A DNA stretch of 64,000 bases from Chloranthus sessilifolius (GCA_021018995.1 CM037590.1:100999097-101063096), one strand, 5' to 3'; numbered from the stretch's first letter, positions 22,836-38,100 are shown. The notes: generated by a model from the letters alone, not told the origin. Made by a program: numbers and translations.

Positions 22836-25777
22836 GCCATTGATTATGACGCTACTGATTATATGATGGGTGAGTTATATGAGTTCACCACTTATTTTCC
22901 TCTTAATTCCTCAGCACAGGTGACGCTCATTGATGGCTCATTCTCATTGTGTTTTGCAGTAGCTGACTACGAGGAGGAATTTTGGTAGAGGCATAAAGCG
23001 GGGATGCCTATACTAATTTCATGATGGATTCTTGTTCCTCTGTTGATGTTGATGATACATCTTCCCATAGTGTTTCTTTCAGTCCTTTTCTTGTATTATT
23101 GCTTCTGAGGATACTTTATAATTATGGCATGCTTGTTTAGGACATGTTGGTTTTTAATTTTGTGAATTTGTTCCAAGGTCTATATGCACAGGTACTACAC
23201 ACTAATGTATGGGGCCCATCTCCGATTGTGTCTTTAGATGATTTTAAAAATTAAGTTGTGTTTGGCAATAATTACACATGCACCACATGGGTTTATCTTC
23301 TCAAATCTAAAGAAGTTTTTTGTAAACTCTAAGATTTTCATCCCATGGTTAACACTCAGTATGGAAGTAAGCTAAACTTATTAAGGGCTTTGTATTGGCA
23401 ATGGTGGAGAATATATTTCTCATGCCTTTGTTCAGTATCTTCATGAACACACCATATCTCAACAGTCCTTACACTCCCAACAAAATGGTGTAGTCGAGCG
23501 TAAGCATAGACAAATTATTGGAGCAACAAGCTCCTTACTGAGAGGTATGAATGTACCTAAATCTTAGTGGTCCTTAGTTCTCCTTACATGTTTCCCAATT
23601 AATCGCAATGCCACTCGTGCTTTGAATGGTGGTATTTCTCATCATGTTTTGCATTCTCAGAAATATTTCTTTCCCATTGTTCCACATGTTTTTGGTTGTA
23701 TTTGCTTTCTCCATAATCATGATCCTCATAGTCATAAACTTGATGATAAAGTTGTCAAGTGTACTTGTGTTGGGTACTCTGCTTATTCAAAAGGATATAG
23801 ATGCTACAATCCCCGTTTTCATAAGTTCTAAACTTCCACGGATGTCACTTTTTGTTTTAGGATGTTGCCTAATTTTCTCTTGATCATGTGACTGCTCCTC
23901 TAACTCCTGCTCCTCTGCCAGTCACTATTGAGTTTACTACTTCCAAAAAACAGCACAGAAAAAATGAGTATCTCATTTACCATTGCCAAAGGTGGCATGG
24001 ACTCTCCTCTACTATGCAACAGCGTCCTTCCTCCTTGCAAGCAACTCCAGTATGCACACATTCTCCCAACTTCGTTTCATCTCCTCCTACTTGTGATTTT
24101 CTACTAACTTTGTTGATCTTAATCTTCCTATAGCTCATCAAAAAGGGGTTCCTAAGTGAATGCTACTACCCCTTATCATATAGCTAAATATGTTTTATAT
24201 CATCCTCTTTCCTCCTCCTACAAGGCTTTATTGACTCAGGTTGATACAGTTACCACTTACCATTCCTCGGTCAGTTCATGCCGCCCTAGCTCACCCTCAT
24301 TAAAGAGAGCCATGCTAGAAGAGTTGGATGCCATTCAAAAAACAATGCATGGTATCTTGTCTCTTTTCCTCCTGGAAAGACTGAAGTGGGAATGGGTGTC
24401 TACGATCAAACACAATCCTGATGGCTAGGTTTCTCGCTATAAAGCTCGTTTGGTTGTTGGCAGTTTACCCAGACATATGGTCTTGATTATGAAGCCACAT
24501 TCAAACCTGTAACCAAGCTCCACTTCATGAAGGGTCCTACTATCTATTGCTGCAAATGAGAATTGGCCAATGTGTCAGCTGGATGTGAAGAATGCATTTT
24601 TACATGGGCATCTTACTGAAGAAGTGTATGAGAAACCTCCTCCTGACTTCCTGCTAGTAGGGAAAGGTTGCAAACTTTGCAAAGCTATTGATGGGTTGAA
24701 GTAGTCACCACCAGCTCGGTTTCATAGGTTTAGTGGTGTTATCCTTGAGATAGATTTCAGTGGTGTCAATCTAAGTACATTGTCTTCACTCACTTCAGCT
24801 TAGTTGGACGCATTATATTGTAAGTCAATATTTATGATATTATTCTTATGGGGGATGACAGCGACTCTAATGCTCATGTGAAGAGTGAAATCGGCAGAAG
24901 CTTCGAAATTGCTGACTTGGGGACATTAAAGTATTTCCTTCGACTGGAGATTGCTCACTCGCCAAAAGGCATTTTTCCATCTCAGAGAAAATATGCCTTG
25001 GATCTTCTTAGCGGCATTAGCATGCTTGATTACAAGCCTGCATCCTCACCTATGACCCTAAAGTCTCTCTCTTCGTGAGAAAGAGGAAGAGTTGTTATCT
25101 AATCCTGATGAGTACCAGAGACCTGTTAGCCGATTGATCTATCTTACCGTGACTCGTCCAAACCTCACTTTGTTGTAAGTCCGGTTAGTCAATTTATGTA
25201 TGCTCCTCGCAGTTCACATCGGGCAGCAGCTCATAAAATCTTACGATATACAAAGCTAATCTAGGATGAGGGATACTTTACTAAGAGTCATCTTCATTTT
25301 TCTGGTACACGGATGGTAACTACTTGGTGTCGTTAATGATAGGCAGTCCACCTCAGAATCTTGTGCCTTTTGGGGAGGTAATTTAGTAGCGTGGAAAAGC
25401 AAGAAATAACATGTAGTGCCTCGCTCTAGTGCATAAGCAGAATAACTTGTTATAGCTCATGGAGTGTGCGAAATGTTTTTGCTTAATCTCTTGCATCTAT
25501 ACTTGGATTCCCCATAAATGATCCTATAACAATTCATTGTGATAATGAAGCTGCTGAAAAGATAGCCTCACATTATGTGTTACATGGGAGGACTAAACAT
25601 ATCGAACTCATCCATTTGGAAGGGAAAAAACAGGAGACAAAACTGTGGAACTCATCAATGCCACCTCCTATCAGCGGTTGGTTAATGTCTTCACTAAACC
25701 ACTGGGCCATTCTATCCTTCAGAATATTAAGGTCAAACTGGCCATACATGATATCCATGCTCCAATTTAAGAGGGAA

Positions 25778-25969
25778 TGTTAGTGTCATAAGTGTCATAT
25801 TGTAGTGTGCATTGAGTTATATTGGGTGTGTATGTAATACCTCAGATTAATATAGGCTAGTGAGAACCATTTTTCTAAGTCATTCTTTTCCCTCATCTTT
25901 CTCTTTTCTTCCTCTTCTCATAACCTAACCCTAATTTCTCCAACCCTAATCAACCTCACTCAATATTCA
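25778..25969 (+). repeat. Copia 3' LTR
   Basis: Starts TGTTAGTGTCATAAGTG directly after a purine tract (AAGAGGGAA) and ends near AATATTCA, about 190 bp. It contains TTGGGTGTG-TATGTAATAC and a CT-rich tract. It matches the minus-strand LTR portion at about 3030-2795. Confidence 0.7.
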
Positions 25970-26601
25970 TCTGAGAGGAGAGGGGGCCGTAAGACTCTAA
26001 ACAAGGACACAAATGGAACAAATAAAAAAGTAAAAAAAAAATATTGCAACAAATTCAACATTAGAGTAATAGTAGGAGCTAGGACAGGGGAAAATTATCT
26101 CCATATTTCCAATTTCAGGCTAGAGGCTCCATCCGTTTTACCACATTTTCAAAAAAAAAAAAAAAATTACGACTCGGGTTTTGACTTGGAAGTTTCAGCA
26201 GCTTCAACTCGAATTAGACATGCCAAGGTCTTGGTTGAGTATTGACAGCTTGAAACCAACTTCACAGTGGTATAATGAAGTTGGCTAACCATATTCGTTC
26301 AGGCCCCCTGATTAGCTGCTTATTACATCAATATACTGCTGATTAAACTCAAGTCAACAGATGTTAAAAGTTCAAACAGTAACCTGTTGATGTAATCATG
26401 TAACAAAAGAGCACAACTATCAATGAACCATGAATTTCAGTTTTAACCACCACCAGTGTTCATTTTTAGCCACCTTTTATACAGTTGGATAACTAAAAAG
26501 AAAAGATCAAAATAGAAATGTTCGCTTATCAAATTGATGTAGTTGAGGGTAAGCAATTATCAATATCTTGTAAACAACGAAAAATAATAATAAAAGAGTA
26601 C
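25970..26601 (-). other. INTS9 intron 5 (part)
   Basis: AT-rich sequence between the exon 5 donor site and the copia element. No exon recognised. The intron continues leftward for an unknown distance. Confidence 0.6.
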
Positions 26602-26812
26602 CTTAAGATTTGAAGATTGCAGGGATACTGATATCTGTTCCAAAAGCTGGAGTACGATTCCAAGTCGACCTATCGGTATTAGAACAGAACCACCTTCTTT
26701 AAGAGAATTTACGGCACAAGAGCATATGAAACCAAGCTTGTCCATCTCCTCTGAACTCTCATCAGAATTAACAAAAGATTCAACGAGTTCTTCCTGATTG
26801 ACATTGTTGTCC
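26602..26812 (-). CDS. INTS9: INTS9 exon 5
   Basis: Acceptor AATATTGTAG; an acidic linker ([20 protein letters not shown]) leads into the start of the beta-CASP part, [20 protein letters not shown] and [20 protein letters not shown]. Donor GTACTC. The next exon is not seen to the left. Confidence 0.88.
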
Positions 26813-29800
26813 CTACAATATTTTGATCAAAGTATTGGATATTTGTTTATAAAAACTCCTGAATCTAATCAAATGATGTAACACACCTGAATAAATAAAT
26901 AAACCCAGATCCATTTTAGAACACTGTAAATATAGTCCAAATAAAATACTTAGAATGTACCTGAGGGCCAAGAAATCCAAAGGACGTGGAAATTTAACCT
27001 CCAATTTCATGTCATTTTTACTGTCATCAGCATTCTTAGAAACACCAGTCGCACTATGCAATGCTGAAAAATCTGAAAATAAAATCAAATCATTCCCTTT
27101 AAGAGAATGGTAATCAAATTCCATTGCAACTGCCGATGCAAATATAGAGCTTGATAGGCATGTAATATTTCTTCTTGGGGCATTTATTGTCCAATTAGAA
27201 GTGCCTATTTCCAAGCCTGAGCTAAATGCTTTTATGATCAAAGCGCCATTGTAGCAAGCCTCTTCGGCGTACTTAAGGGGCTGGACTTTCTGCATGCAAT
27301 CCTCAACATCTGCTGCACTGACATATATAGCTTATTACATCCCCGTTAAACAATGCCCATCTTAAGAAATGAAGAAAAATATAATGATTTTATGACTTTG
27401 CCTTAAAAGTACAGAGAAGATCAAGTTTGTTTGGTTAAACATCTAATGCACCAAGAGATTTTTTATTGTCATCAGATAAACTCTAGCATACATAATGAAC
27501 ATCCAATAAAATGGCATGCCTAGAGAGATAAAAAAGAAAATGTGATTGGTAATAGAAGGTTGGAGAAAACTCAAGCCTACACATACTATAAATCATGGAA
27601 GGTAGCTCACTCTAGCTCAAGAAATTGTAGCTGGCCTATCACCAGGTCATATCCAGATATTGTCATCAGATAAGCTCTAGCATATATAATGAACATCCAA
27701 TAAAACAGCATGCCTAGAGAGATAAAAAAGAAAATGTGATTGGAAATAGAAGGTTGGAGAAAATTCAGGCCTACACATACTATAAATCATGGAAGGTAGC
27801 TCACTCTAGCTCAAGAAATTGTAGCTGGCCTATCACCAGGCTAACTACAATATGCAAAATATCTTGATTGCTCGTTTTCAAGGAGATGATTCAAATTCCA
27901 GAAAGCCAGGTCACTAAATATTATCTCTATGTCTAACGAAAACAAAGATGAAGTTAAAATAGTTAAAATAGTATATATATATATATATATATATATACAG
28001 GGGAACAAGACCAACCAATGGGTGTAACATAATTAAGTTAATCCTAATAAAAAAAACACCAACCTCGTTAGCTGATATTCTCATTTCAGATCAGCAGCTT
28101 GGACTTCTTCGTTCTGTATTTGTGTACTTGTGATATGAACAAGAATGGAATGCGACCAAACTGACATAAACTAGAGATAAGAAAGAAGATTGGCTGTACC
28201 ATCATTCATCATCTCCTTGTCCCATCTGTTGGGATAGGATCTGAGAATACTATTTCCCCAATCAAATATGTTTAGGGTAAACTATCCATCAATCCCCCAT
28301 CATTCATGTTGCTTCTAACTATTTCCCAATTCACACTAAGTCTTTATTGTCCTCTCCTACTTCTGCTGTATCGTAGACCTTTCGTACAGGCATTTTTAAG
28401 GTCTACGATGCACATGGCAAACCATCAAAAAGTATATCATTTGATTTTACCTTTTATTTGGATTTGGGAATATGCCTAAAGTTCCCTTACATACTCATCC
28501 CTAATACTATTTTTTTTCTTGATACTCCACATATGTACCTACACATATGCATCTCAGCCACATAAACTTGGTCTTCTTGTCTTATCTTCATAGCCCAACT
28601 CTTTGCACCATATAGTAATGTAAGTCTCACCCCCGCCTTATAAAAACATCACCTCAATCAAAGTGGCACTCATCGATCGCGCAACACATCACTCGCATAT
28701 CTCCACTACGCCCACCCTGCACCAATCCTATTTGAGATGTTCTCAAACCCACCACTTGTATAGTAGAACCTGACTACCGAAATCTATGACACCGTTTCCA
28801 AAATAGTTTTTCTACTGTGATCAAATCATCTTCCCTGCTCTCGTGTTCAATAAAAGTGCACTCTATGTATCCATATATTACCTCTTAGTTCTGCTAATTT
28901 TTCCACCTTTTAACTCTTTTGATGGGTAACACAGGTTCGAACCTGCGATATTGAGGTTGCAATATCTTCAGCCTTTTAACTCTAAAGACTTCTCCATAGT
29001 TTCAATCATTTACTTGCTTATTTGCCTAACCAATTATTTTGTATTTTTGTTGTCCACTTTGTCCATAATCAGTGCAACCCAAATCCAATGAAGAATGAAA
29101 CCTTCAAATGTCTTGAATAATCTCAGTATATTCATTCAAAATGTATTTCTTCAACATCCACCAGATTATTGGCCTCAATACCCTCTTATGATAGCCCTTC
29201 ACTAAAACAAAGCAAAATCATATTAAATTTTTCTTAGTAAAATGGCACTCTATAGCAAAATGGTAGACTCTAGAACAAAATGTGTGGTAAATATGGCTTC
29301 TCCTGTGGGGTAGGATTCAATAAATTCGGATTGACATGAATAGGTTGGTTTTGGAATGCTAGAAACTCTGCGTGTGCTATATTTGTTTTATCTTTTGCCT
29401 TCGCAGCTAAAAGACCCCCACCACCCCATTTACTGTGAGGCTCTTTGTACTCTATTTTCTTTTACTGCAATTTCAACCACTGTTCCAAGAATAAAAATAA
29501 ACAAATTGGTCGTAAACTTTTCCCTAAGTTGACTCAACAAGAAAAGACTTGAGTAGCTGATCTTTTGAACATTGACCCTAACTAGTTGTCAAAAATATTT
29601 GATTCTTATTTAAATGCTAATCCATTACTATCACCTAGAATTTCATGGTATGATTATAAGTTAAATGCCTCAACAGTTAGCACAATTTTGGAATGCCTAA
29701 TTGCCTATATACTGTTTCTTCATTTTTCAGGCGTTTTTCTTGTCTCAATATTTTGTTGAAAAGTTTGGTCAACAAAACAAGCTCATCTCAACCCTTCAAA

Positions 29801-32111
29801 ATTGATACCTTTTATAGGTATGCCATCGGGTTCTAATGATTTCCTTGTTGTCATATTTTTCAATATTGTTGTTTTTTGTTCTTTTACTAAAACAAGAGGG
29901 AGCATTGGGATTTATGTGATGCAAAACTGAATTCAAGGAAGAAGAAAATTGGGCACATAAAGAAGTCAAAAAAAAAGTGCACCCTTAAGTAGGCTTTTAA
30001 AGACCCAAGAAGAAGAAAGAAGGCGGCCATATACAGTCAATTAACAGGACCTAAATAAGTGATTTAAATGTCACATGATCACGTGAGATTTAAGCCACAC
30101 TGGATCACCTAGGCTCTGTTGGCATTAGCTCTTATAAGAGCCGAAGCAGCTCTCTGCCTGCTCTCCACCAGAGCAGATTTTATCTGTTAAATCTCCTCTG
30201 GTGGACAGCAGGCAGAGAGTAGATTTATCACTTAAAATAGCTTTTCGTCGGCGTAAATGGGGGAAGGAGCTGTATTACCAAACGTGAAACCAGTTCCTCG
30301 CTGGAGCCAAAGAGTGAAAGAGCTGCTCTTTGCCATGAAAGAGCTAACCCAAACACAGCCTTAAGTTATCACATTGGAAGATAAAGCATCTTATGGTGTC
30401 TTGTTTTATTTTTATCCACCATAAGTCCCTATTAATAAGGAGCCTATATTAGTTAAGGGTTTAAATGAAAGTAGGGATTTTAAAGAAGCAATAAGAAGGC
30501 ATGTGAGGGAGAATAGCTAGTTGGCAAGATTTCCCAATAGGGAATCCAAAGAAAAGAAAAGGAAGGTAAAAATTTACCTTAAAATGATTCTGGTGAATTT
30601 ACGTTGATTATCCGCCACTATCTCGTTGAATGAGGCTAGCTTTAAGGAGGTCGAGTCTCAAGTTGAGACTCTCAACTACCAAAGAGGGAGGTAGAGAGGG
30701 AAGAGGAAAAAGAGGAGAAAATAGAGAAAAAATTGGGTCTCTAGTGGCATTATCGGATTTTAAATGGTACCACTTTAAGTGGCACCTTTTCCATGGAAAA
30801 TACAGAATTCCACCAGAATTTAGGTGAAAATTAGGGGGTGCCCAGAATTACCCTTATTTTCGTTCCGGTCCATGCTGAAACCGGAACAGTCCGGCCGGAA
30901 TTTTGAACCATGCATGCAAGACTACATAGCATTGTCCTTCGAAGAACTGGAAAGACAGACTACATGTGACTACGATGCATGCGCTAAGGTGGATTCAGAG
31001 TAGCAAAAAAGGGATAATATTAGGATTGAGTAGAAAACTGGATGTTAAAAGGTGACCCCAATGAAAAATAAATCAAGGAACATCATTCCAGGTGCATTGG
31101 GCTGTCCATCGGAGACCTAAAACAGGCTATGTACGAAGGATTGTTACAATACAAGCATAAGGAAGTAAAAGGGAAAGACCAATAAGACCTGGAGGGAAGT
31201 AGGGAGAAACAACATGAACAATGAAAGTGAATGCGAATTTGGCCCAAAATACAAATGGGTGGAGAAATAGGATTCATAAAAGCCGACCCCTAATATATGA
31301 AAAAAGGAAATTACGAGGATAATGATAATGTATTAATTTAGCGTTATGTTAGTTAACCTATTAAACTAAGTTAATTTAAATTAATTAAAAGGGTCAATAA
31401 ATTTGTATTTAATATAGTTAATGAAATAACCACCCCCCTAAGATCTTCACTGATCCAAATTTGGCCAAGATCAAACCCTAGTGAGTGAAGGTCAAAGTTT
31501 TGACCCGAATCTAAGTTGTAGGAATCACAAAACACTTAAGAATACGTGTTAGTGAGTAACATGAGATCAGCATCGCATGGAGATAAATAGTTGAACCTCT
31601 AAGGTTATAGGAGAATGAAAATAATGAATTTATAAACAACAGAAAAACACATTTATTTAAAATAGATGATCCTAGCCCTCCATCTAGTTGACTGGAGTTT
31701 GACCCTATGAGAACCACTAGATTTGTTGACTTGGAGCAAATCATGGTTCTCATAGTTGACCCTTAACAATGAGGATTGAAATTAAAGAGGACCCTTGGAC
31801 CATTTGATTAGTTGACTGGGCTATTTATAACCATTCACTTAGTCCAAATTAGATAAAGGGTTGAAAATCAACCCTACACTTTCAAGAACATGCAACCCTT
31901 GGATTGAGAGAATCTTGACTTTCACTTTTGTCACACGCCACACTTGTGGACCCACGTCCACACATGGAGTTTGTGAAGGATCAAAGGGGTCAACCCAAAA
32001 GGGGTGCCCATGTGATTCCCTTCCCTTTGGCCATGTGAGAAAGAGAGTGTGGGGAAGAAATGAGAAGACACTTGGCATTTGTGTCCCTTCCCTCCACCTT
32101 AAAAACACTTC

Positions 32112-32158
<47 letters not shown>

Positions 32159-35100
32159 CATTTCACACGCCCAACACTCTCTCTCTCTCCTTACTCTTCT
32201 TCTTCCTCTAGTCCTTCTTCTTCTTCCCTAGGCTAGCCTCCATTGAAGGAGCTTGAGCTATAGGATCCTTCCCCCACTTTCAAATTTTGTTTTAGAAAAC
32301 CTTAGTATTTAGGGGCCTAGATCAACATATATTGATCTCAAGCCGTAGTACTTACTTGGAGCACTTTGAAGATTGAAGCTTTTGATCCTAGAGCCATCAT
32401 CAAGCCAAGGTAGGCAAGGTAGCATCCTAACTTCATGCATTTTGTAATCTTGGTGTAGATTTTTGAGTTTTGTGTCAAAAGTTTGAGAAAATGAGTTTGA
32501 TGAGATGATTTTTAGATGAATGGTTATGCATGAAGGCAATGCATGGGTCTAAGATGACATGCATGCACATCTAATGGCATGCAAGAGATCCTAGATCATT
32601 TTTATAAAGAGTAAGTTCAAAAATGGAGGAAAAATGATCTTGTTTCTATTAATGTAGAATTTTTAACCATGCATAATTCGAAATATGTGAATTAGTATGA
32701 TGGGAATGATGATCATGATATGGTAGAACCGAGATGGTTATCGTATATGTTGATTGGAATGCTTTGCATGCTCAGGAATCTTAGAACTTGTTTTGACCAA
32801 ACTCCAAAGTATATATACATAAATTCGAATCCACTGATGATAATACTGATCACATGGCACATGGTGATCACAATTTGAATGGTACTAGATTGGTTTTGTT
32901 CAAACAAAGTTAAAATTTAACATTTTTAGAAAAAACTGAAATCTAAAATTTTACCCATTTTGAGCAAGACATTTCCCAGTTATAGGTATTGAAGTTGGGA
33001 ACTTCCATACCAAATTTCCGCCCTAAATATGAAGTAATTTGACCTACACAAATTTCGGAGTAAACCTGTGTTAATCTGGTTGACTGTTCACAGTCAATAA
33101 ATTTTGGGTCAGCTGAGATCTGTTGATGCTGATCAAACTAGTGATTATTAGAAAGTGACACAGAAGACAAAAATTTAGAGGACTTCAGCTTTCCAACTAA
33201 TCCTCTGAATTGAAAATTTTGAAATTGAATTGACTATTGCTAAAAACTATCGGTATATGAGTAATGAAACTGTACCCTTTATAAATAGTTGAGAATCTGT
33301 TTTGTAAATTTTGAATATGATTATTTGCCAAGTACAGAATGATGAATTTACATTAGAATTATGATTTGTTATCTTGTTTGGACTCTATTGAGCCTCATTG
33401 CTCACAGTCCTTTCATGGCCGAAAAATTCCAGAGACAGACACAGAACAACCTAAGTCAGAATTAGTCCAAGAAGGCAGGGCCGAAATCCAGGTGTTCTAC
33501 AAGGAGTTGATAATGACCGAACCCTTTTTGCTTAGGAATCACCAGCACACATGTGGGCGGACCACATGACGTTTCAAACTGGATTTCTTTTCTTTTGTTA
33601 GATTTTGTACTTTTGTGAACCACTGTTTTTAAAGCAACTGGTTTAGTTCTTGTAAATATGTCAAGCACTAATTTAATGTTTTTATGGCAGCATGCCTTTA
33701 CATACTACCAGCTAACTTTAGAATGTACGAATATGAATTAGGAAAGGAAATGAGTTGAGGCATCCTTATTAAGTTAATCTAGGTAACATAAGAGTTGAGA
33801 AGGATCCTTTGATAAAAGTTAAGGATGGTTTTTAACTCACCTTGAAGAATAAATAAGTTGGAAAGTGCTAGAGTACAGAGATTTTCCTTAGTAAAGAACG
33901 AGTTTCGAAAATAGGTTGGATTTTGTGAGATTTTTCGCACTCAAATAAATCAAAATGTCCTCAAAAGGACATTATGTATTTTCTCTGTCACTTGAAAAAT
34001 ATGAAATGTACTGTCACATGCATGGGTCAAAATCTTGGAAATCTGGTACGTATGGGTCTGCCCTCAAACCGATACGTATCATTTCTATCGTCTGATACGT
34101 GTTGAAACTTAGTCGTAACTAATGTGGGATTATCTTTCCGTACTTAATGGTTGATTTAAACATTAATATTTGCTACATATCACAAAGGAAATGCTCTTAA
34201 AACTTATAAAAATTCATCAAATTGGGAATGATTGGTGCGTACTTAATTATAGAAACCATAGCAGCCTAAAGTCTTTAGGCATGTAGTCTTTCAAGGCCAT
34301 AAGTAAGAAAATCCATCACTCTAAACAGTGGTTCAAATCTTGAAATTAGATTGTTTGAGAGTTTCATGATGGATAGTAGTTATCCACCTAGTTGGCGTGC
34401 ATGTTTGACCAAATTATAAGACTCCAACTGTTATGAAAGTAGAGGCTCATAGATTGGAAGCGTCAAACTTCATATTTTTTACGCACTCAGGGGATTTACC
34501 TTTGTCCTTGGAGAATCTTTGCCTATTATTCCTATCCATAACCTGGTCTTGTGGAGAGAGAATATTATGATGATTGAATTAGAACTGCTGATGACCAAAT
34601 ATTATATTTTGGACTCAGTGTGCCGTGTTGTCCAACATCATCACTGTGCCTTCACACCAGCACAAGATATCATGTTCAATGTTTGGTTGGGAGAAAATCA
34701 GAGGGGCCCAAGAATTGGCCCTTAAAGGGTTGATGAAATTAAGATGGTGGAAGGGACTCCCATTCACGATAACGTGCTTGAGATGATTGCGGAAGTGAAC
34801 GAGATGGAGATTTTGGAAGCTGAGATAGATGCAAGTTCCGACTCAACTCCTCACAAGAAGAATATGTAGGGGCACACATAAGTGAACAATTCTACAAGAT
34901 ACTAACGGCAAGGAGGCAGGAATGATTATATTTATATTAAAATTCATAGAAAAACAATTTTTTGATAGAATAGGCCAAAGGACATTCTTTTGACATTTTT
35001 AGAAAATCTAAAACCAAATTACATTCACAATGATATAGGGATACATACATTATGTATGTATGTTTATATAGGGGGTGTGTCTGTGTGCATGGGTAGTTAG

Positions 35101-38100
35101 TTATATTAGAGTATTACGGTCATTGGTGATTAATATGCAAGCTAGTAGGGTCTCATCAAAACCAAAACTAACCCTAACAACTCTCATCCACCTATGGACC
35201 ATAGATTTAACCCAATGTAAATGTCTTTTTGTAGTGGAACCAAACGCCCAGACCTATCTCACGCCCTGATGTCACCCTTTCATTGTTAGATGTCAGCATG
35301 ACATCATTTTTTAACGTCAGCCATGTCAACATGTTGAGCTCAGATAGGGAGCAGAAGCATATGGTTTGGATCGGTTTTCCCTGTTTCTTGTCATTAGTGA
35401 AGCAAGTTTTTGTATTTGGTGACTGTAAGGTGTTTTGAAGGAATCTTTACAAAATAGGCCTTTCGTGATTTTTTGGGCCATCAGTCTTTGAGGGATCATA
35501 AACTCAGGTACCCTGGCAGGTTTTGGATCAGTCTTTCATGAAGAATAGAATCACTAGTGTATGTTTTCTGATTCTGAGTAGTTTAATATATAATTTGTTG
35601 ATTTTTCTATTTTTCCAAATTACTGCTCGATTCACCACTTTTTTGTTCTCTCCAATTTGTGCATACTTTTTGTGCCTTTTTCTATGCGAAGATGGGTCAT
35701 TTACACCCAGCATGTGTGAATAGGAACTCTTGGTATTGACTTTCTCTTTTGTGAATTTTTTCTTGGATTTAAGTGGATGAGTTTTCCACTAAATCTAAGT
35801 CGTTACTCTAGTTGTGGACAATCTATCCCACAACATCTTTTCTTCTTTCCATTTAATATGGAACCTAAAGGCTGAATTGCAAGTGGATCTTCTGATTCAA
35901 CTCCCACTCATGGTATTACTTAGTCTAAAGATCAATGATCAGAATTTTCTCCCATGGACTAGATCTGTCATGTTATATTTGGGTTGTCGTGGGAAGTTGA
36001 ATCACATTCTTGAGACTGTCTCATCATCTAATACAGGTTATGCTCAATGGAAAATAGACAATTACGCATCTTTGGGATGGTTCTTAAATTCGATGGAAGA
36101 GCCAATCTATAACATATATATGTTTCATGAGATGACCACACATTTATGTAATGCCCTTAATTAGATATATGTGCATGTCAAGAATGATGCTTGGATTTAC
36201 AAATCATTTCGAGAGATCTCTTGTGCTGAACAAGAAGATCATTCGGTTTTTGAATACTTTGGATGTCTTCAACGACGATGGGATGAGCTCAGTCAGTATG
36301 AGCCACCTTCTGAGTACCCCGATGAGGGACCTAAGATAGCAGCATGTTGGCTAAAATGTTAGCAGATCTGCTTTTTATGGGTCTTTGCTCAGAGTTTGAG
36401 CAGTGATAAGCGCAAATTCCTGCTATTAATTTCTTTCCTCGTTTTTGTACCGTTAATACCACTATAGATAAAGATGAGCATCACAGGGCCATTATTTCTC
36501 CAATCTGTGTCACTCCTCATGTGCTATCTTCTTTAGCTACTGATTCTCAAGGTAAGGGGGTGATAGGTGTCGTGGTCATTGTCATTCTTCTGTGAGTGGT
36601 CATGATAGTAGTGGTGTGCACCTCCTCTGCATTCTGGGACTACCACCTCTATCATGTTGCTAGTACTATCAAGGTTCTATCGCTACTCTTCATACCTCCA
36701 GCCATACTCGATTACTGCTCCTACATATACCTCCTTCAATCTGAGTGCCTTACATGCTGATCATATATCAAGGAGAGGCTTCAAGCTATCCTACGGATCT
36801 CTTATCCTCTGCCTCCAGGTACTTCCTCTGCATATCATGTAGCCATCTCTTAACCATCCTCCGCATGTGTCATAAACTTGGGTGAGCCGAGTTCGAGTCG
36901 AGCCAGGGTCAGCTTGAGATCGGTTCTTTTATATTCGAGTCGCGCTTGAACTGAGCTATTTCATATTAGAGCCTAAAACTATTCAGCTCTAGCTCGGCTC
37001 TATCGAGCTCGAGCTCGAGCCCGAACTCAAGCCTAGGTAGTATGCTATTACTAATTTAGATTATTTAGATTCATTTCTTATTATCTTGTTTCTTTTATTA
37101 CATTTTTAATTTATTTATATCTAAACAATTAAAACTTCTAAAGTCTAATCAGAGTATTTCATTTCATAGGAAATTAGCATGACAAGAGTCATATAGAGAA
37201 GCTAAAAATTAGCAATTAGAGTTTGACGCGATAGATTTAGGTATTCATAGGTTGATTAGGGAAATATTTTATTAGTTTACTAAAACACCCTATACCGTTA
37301 AAAGCTTCTAACGAGTAGTTTATAAGGTATTTAAGTAATTTAAGTTATGCATAATATCATTTACATTTAAAAATAAACATTATACATTGACCCGAATCGA
37401 GCCAAGCTACAGCCTACCCAGCTCGTGGTTGGCTCGATTACATATGAGCTCTCAACTTATAGCTCGACTCGGCTAGGCTCGCAAGCCGAGCTCAAAGTGC
37501 TTGCGAGCTCATTTTTTTCGAGTCGAGCCAAGCAAGCTTCCGAGCTGGCTCAGCTCGTTGAGAACCCTGGGTGCATATGATCATATGAAAGGTGAGTCTC
37601 AACTTTTCTCTCATGTCGCTTCTCATACTATCAACAGGCAAGTACGTTTAGCTGATGGTTCCTTAACTCCCTTTACTAGTAAAGGAAGTCTATGTTGGCT
37701 AATACCTCGTTTTCAAATGTTATAATGGTCCCCAATTGAATTTGAATCTATCATCTAATTGAATAAAAAATCATCAAATTTCTAGCAGGCTTTCTTCCCT
37801 CCTTATTGTATGTTTCAAGACCTTACTTAATGAAGGATTTTTGGCACGGAGCATGAACAGGATGGACTTTAGTTATTTGACATGGATGGACCTACAGCTT
37901 TTTCTTCTAGCCTTCACATTTAACATGAGTCTAGTCGCAGTGTCCTTAGTGTTGATGCTTTGAAATTGTGCCATATTTCGATTAGGTCATGCTAGTTTGC
38001 AAAAGACGTGTATTTTATTTCCTACTTTCAAAGCCAGTTGTAGTGCTTTTAACTTTCAATGTGGAATATGTGAATTGCCTGAACATACTTGCTCTAATTA

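Larger units (their letters stand above)
22556..25969 (+). mobile_element. Decayed copia element, protease to 3' LTR
   Basis: In order: a duplicated segment of about 145 bp (22556-22690 and 22700-22835); a protease-like region (DYDATDYMMGELYEF, near 22845-22885, where copia has DSGATDHM); an integrase region (HACLGHVGF near 23130; NGVVERKHRQIIGA near 23483-23525); a reverse transcriptase region (about 24290-25080, including QLDVKNAFLHG near 24580); an RNase H region (25100-25700); and the 3' LTR (25778-25969). Every domain is broken; there are many breaks, so it is an old fossil. It could be the 3' half of the copia copy at 2.2-5.2 kb, split by later insertions. Confidence 0.85.

Noticed and set aside
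28930-28955. tRNA B-box-like GGTTCGAACC, possible tRNA gene or SINE
   Set aside because: No A-box, cloverleaf or SINE tail around it; the word is a simple palindrome.
31839-32211. Open frames on both strands over a CT-rich stretch
   Set aside because: Lie in an LTR-like leader with a CT microsatellite; composition-driven, no similarity.
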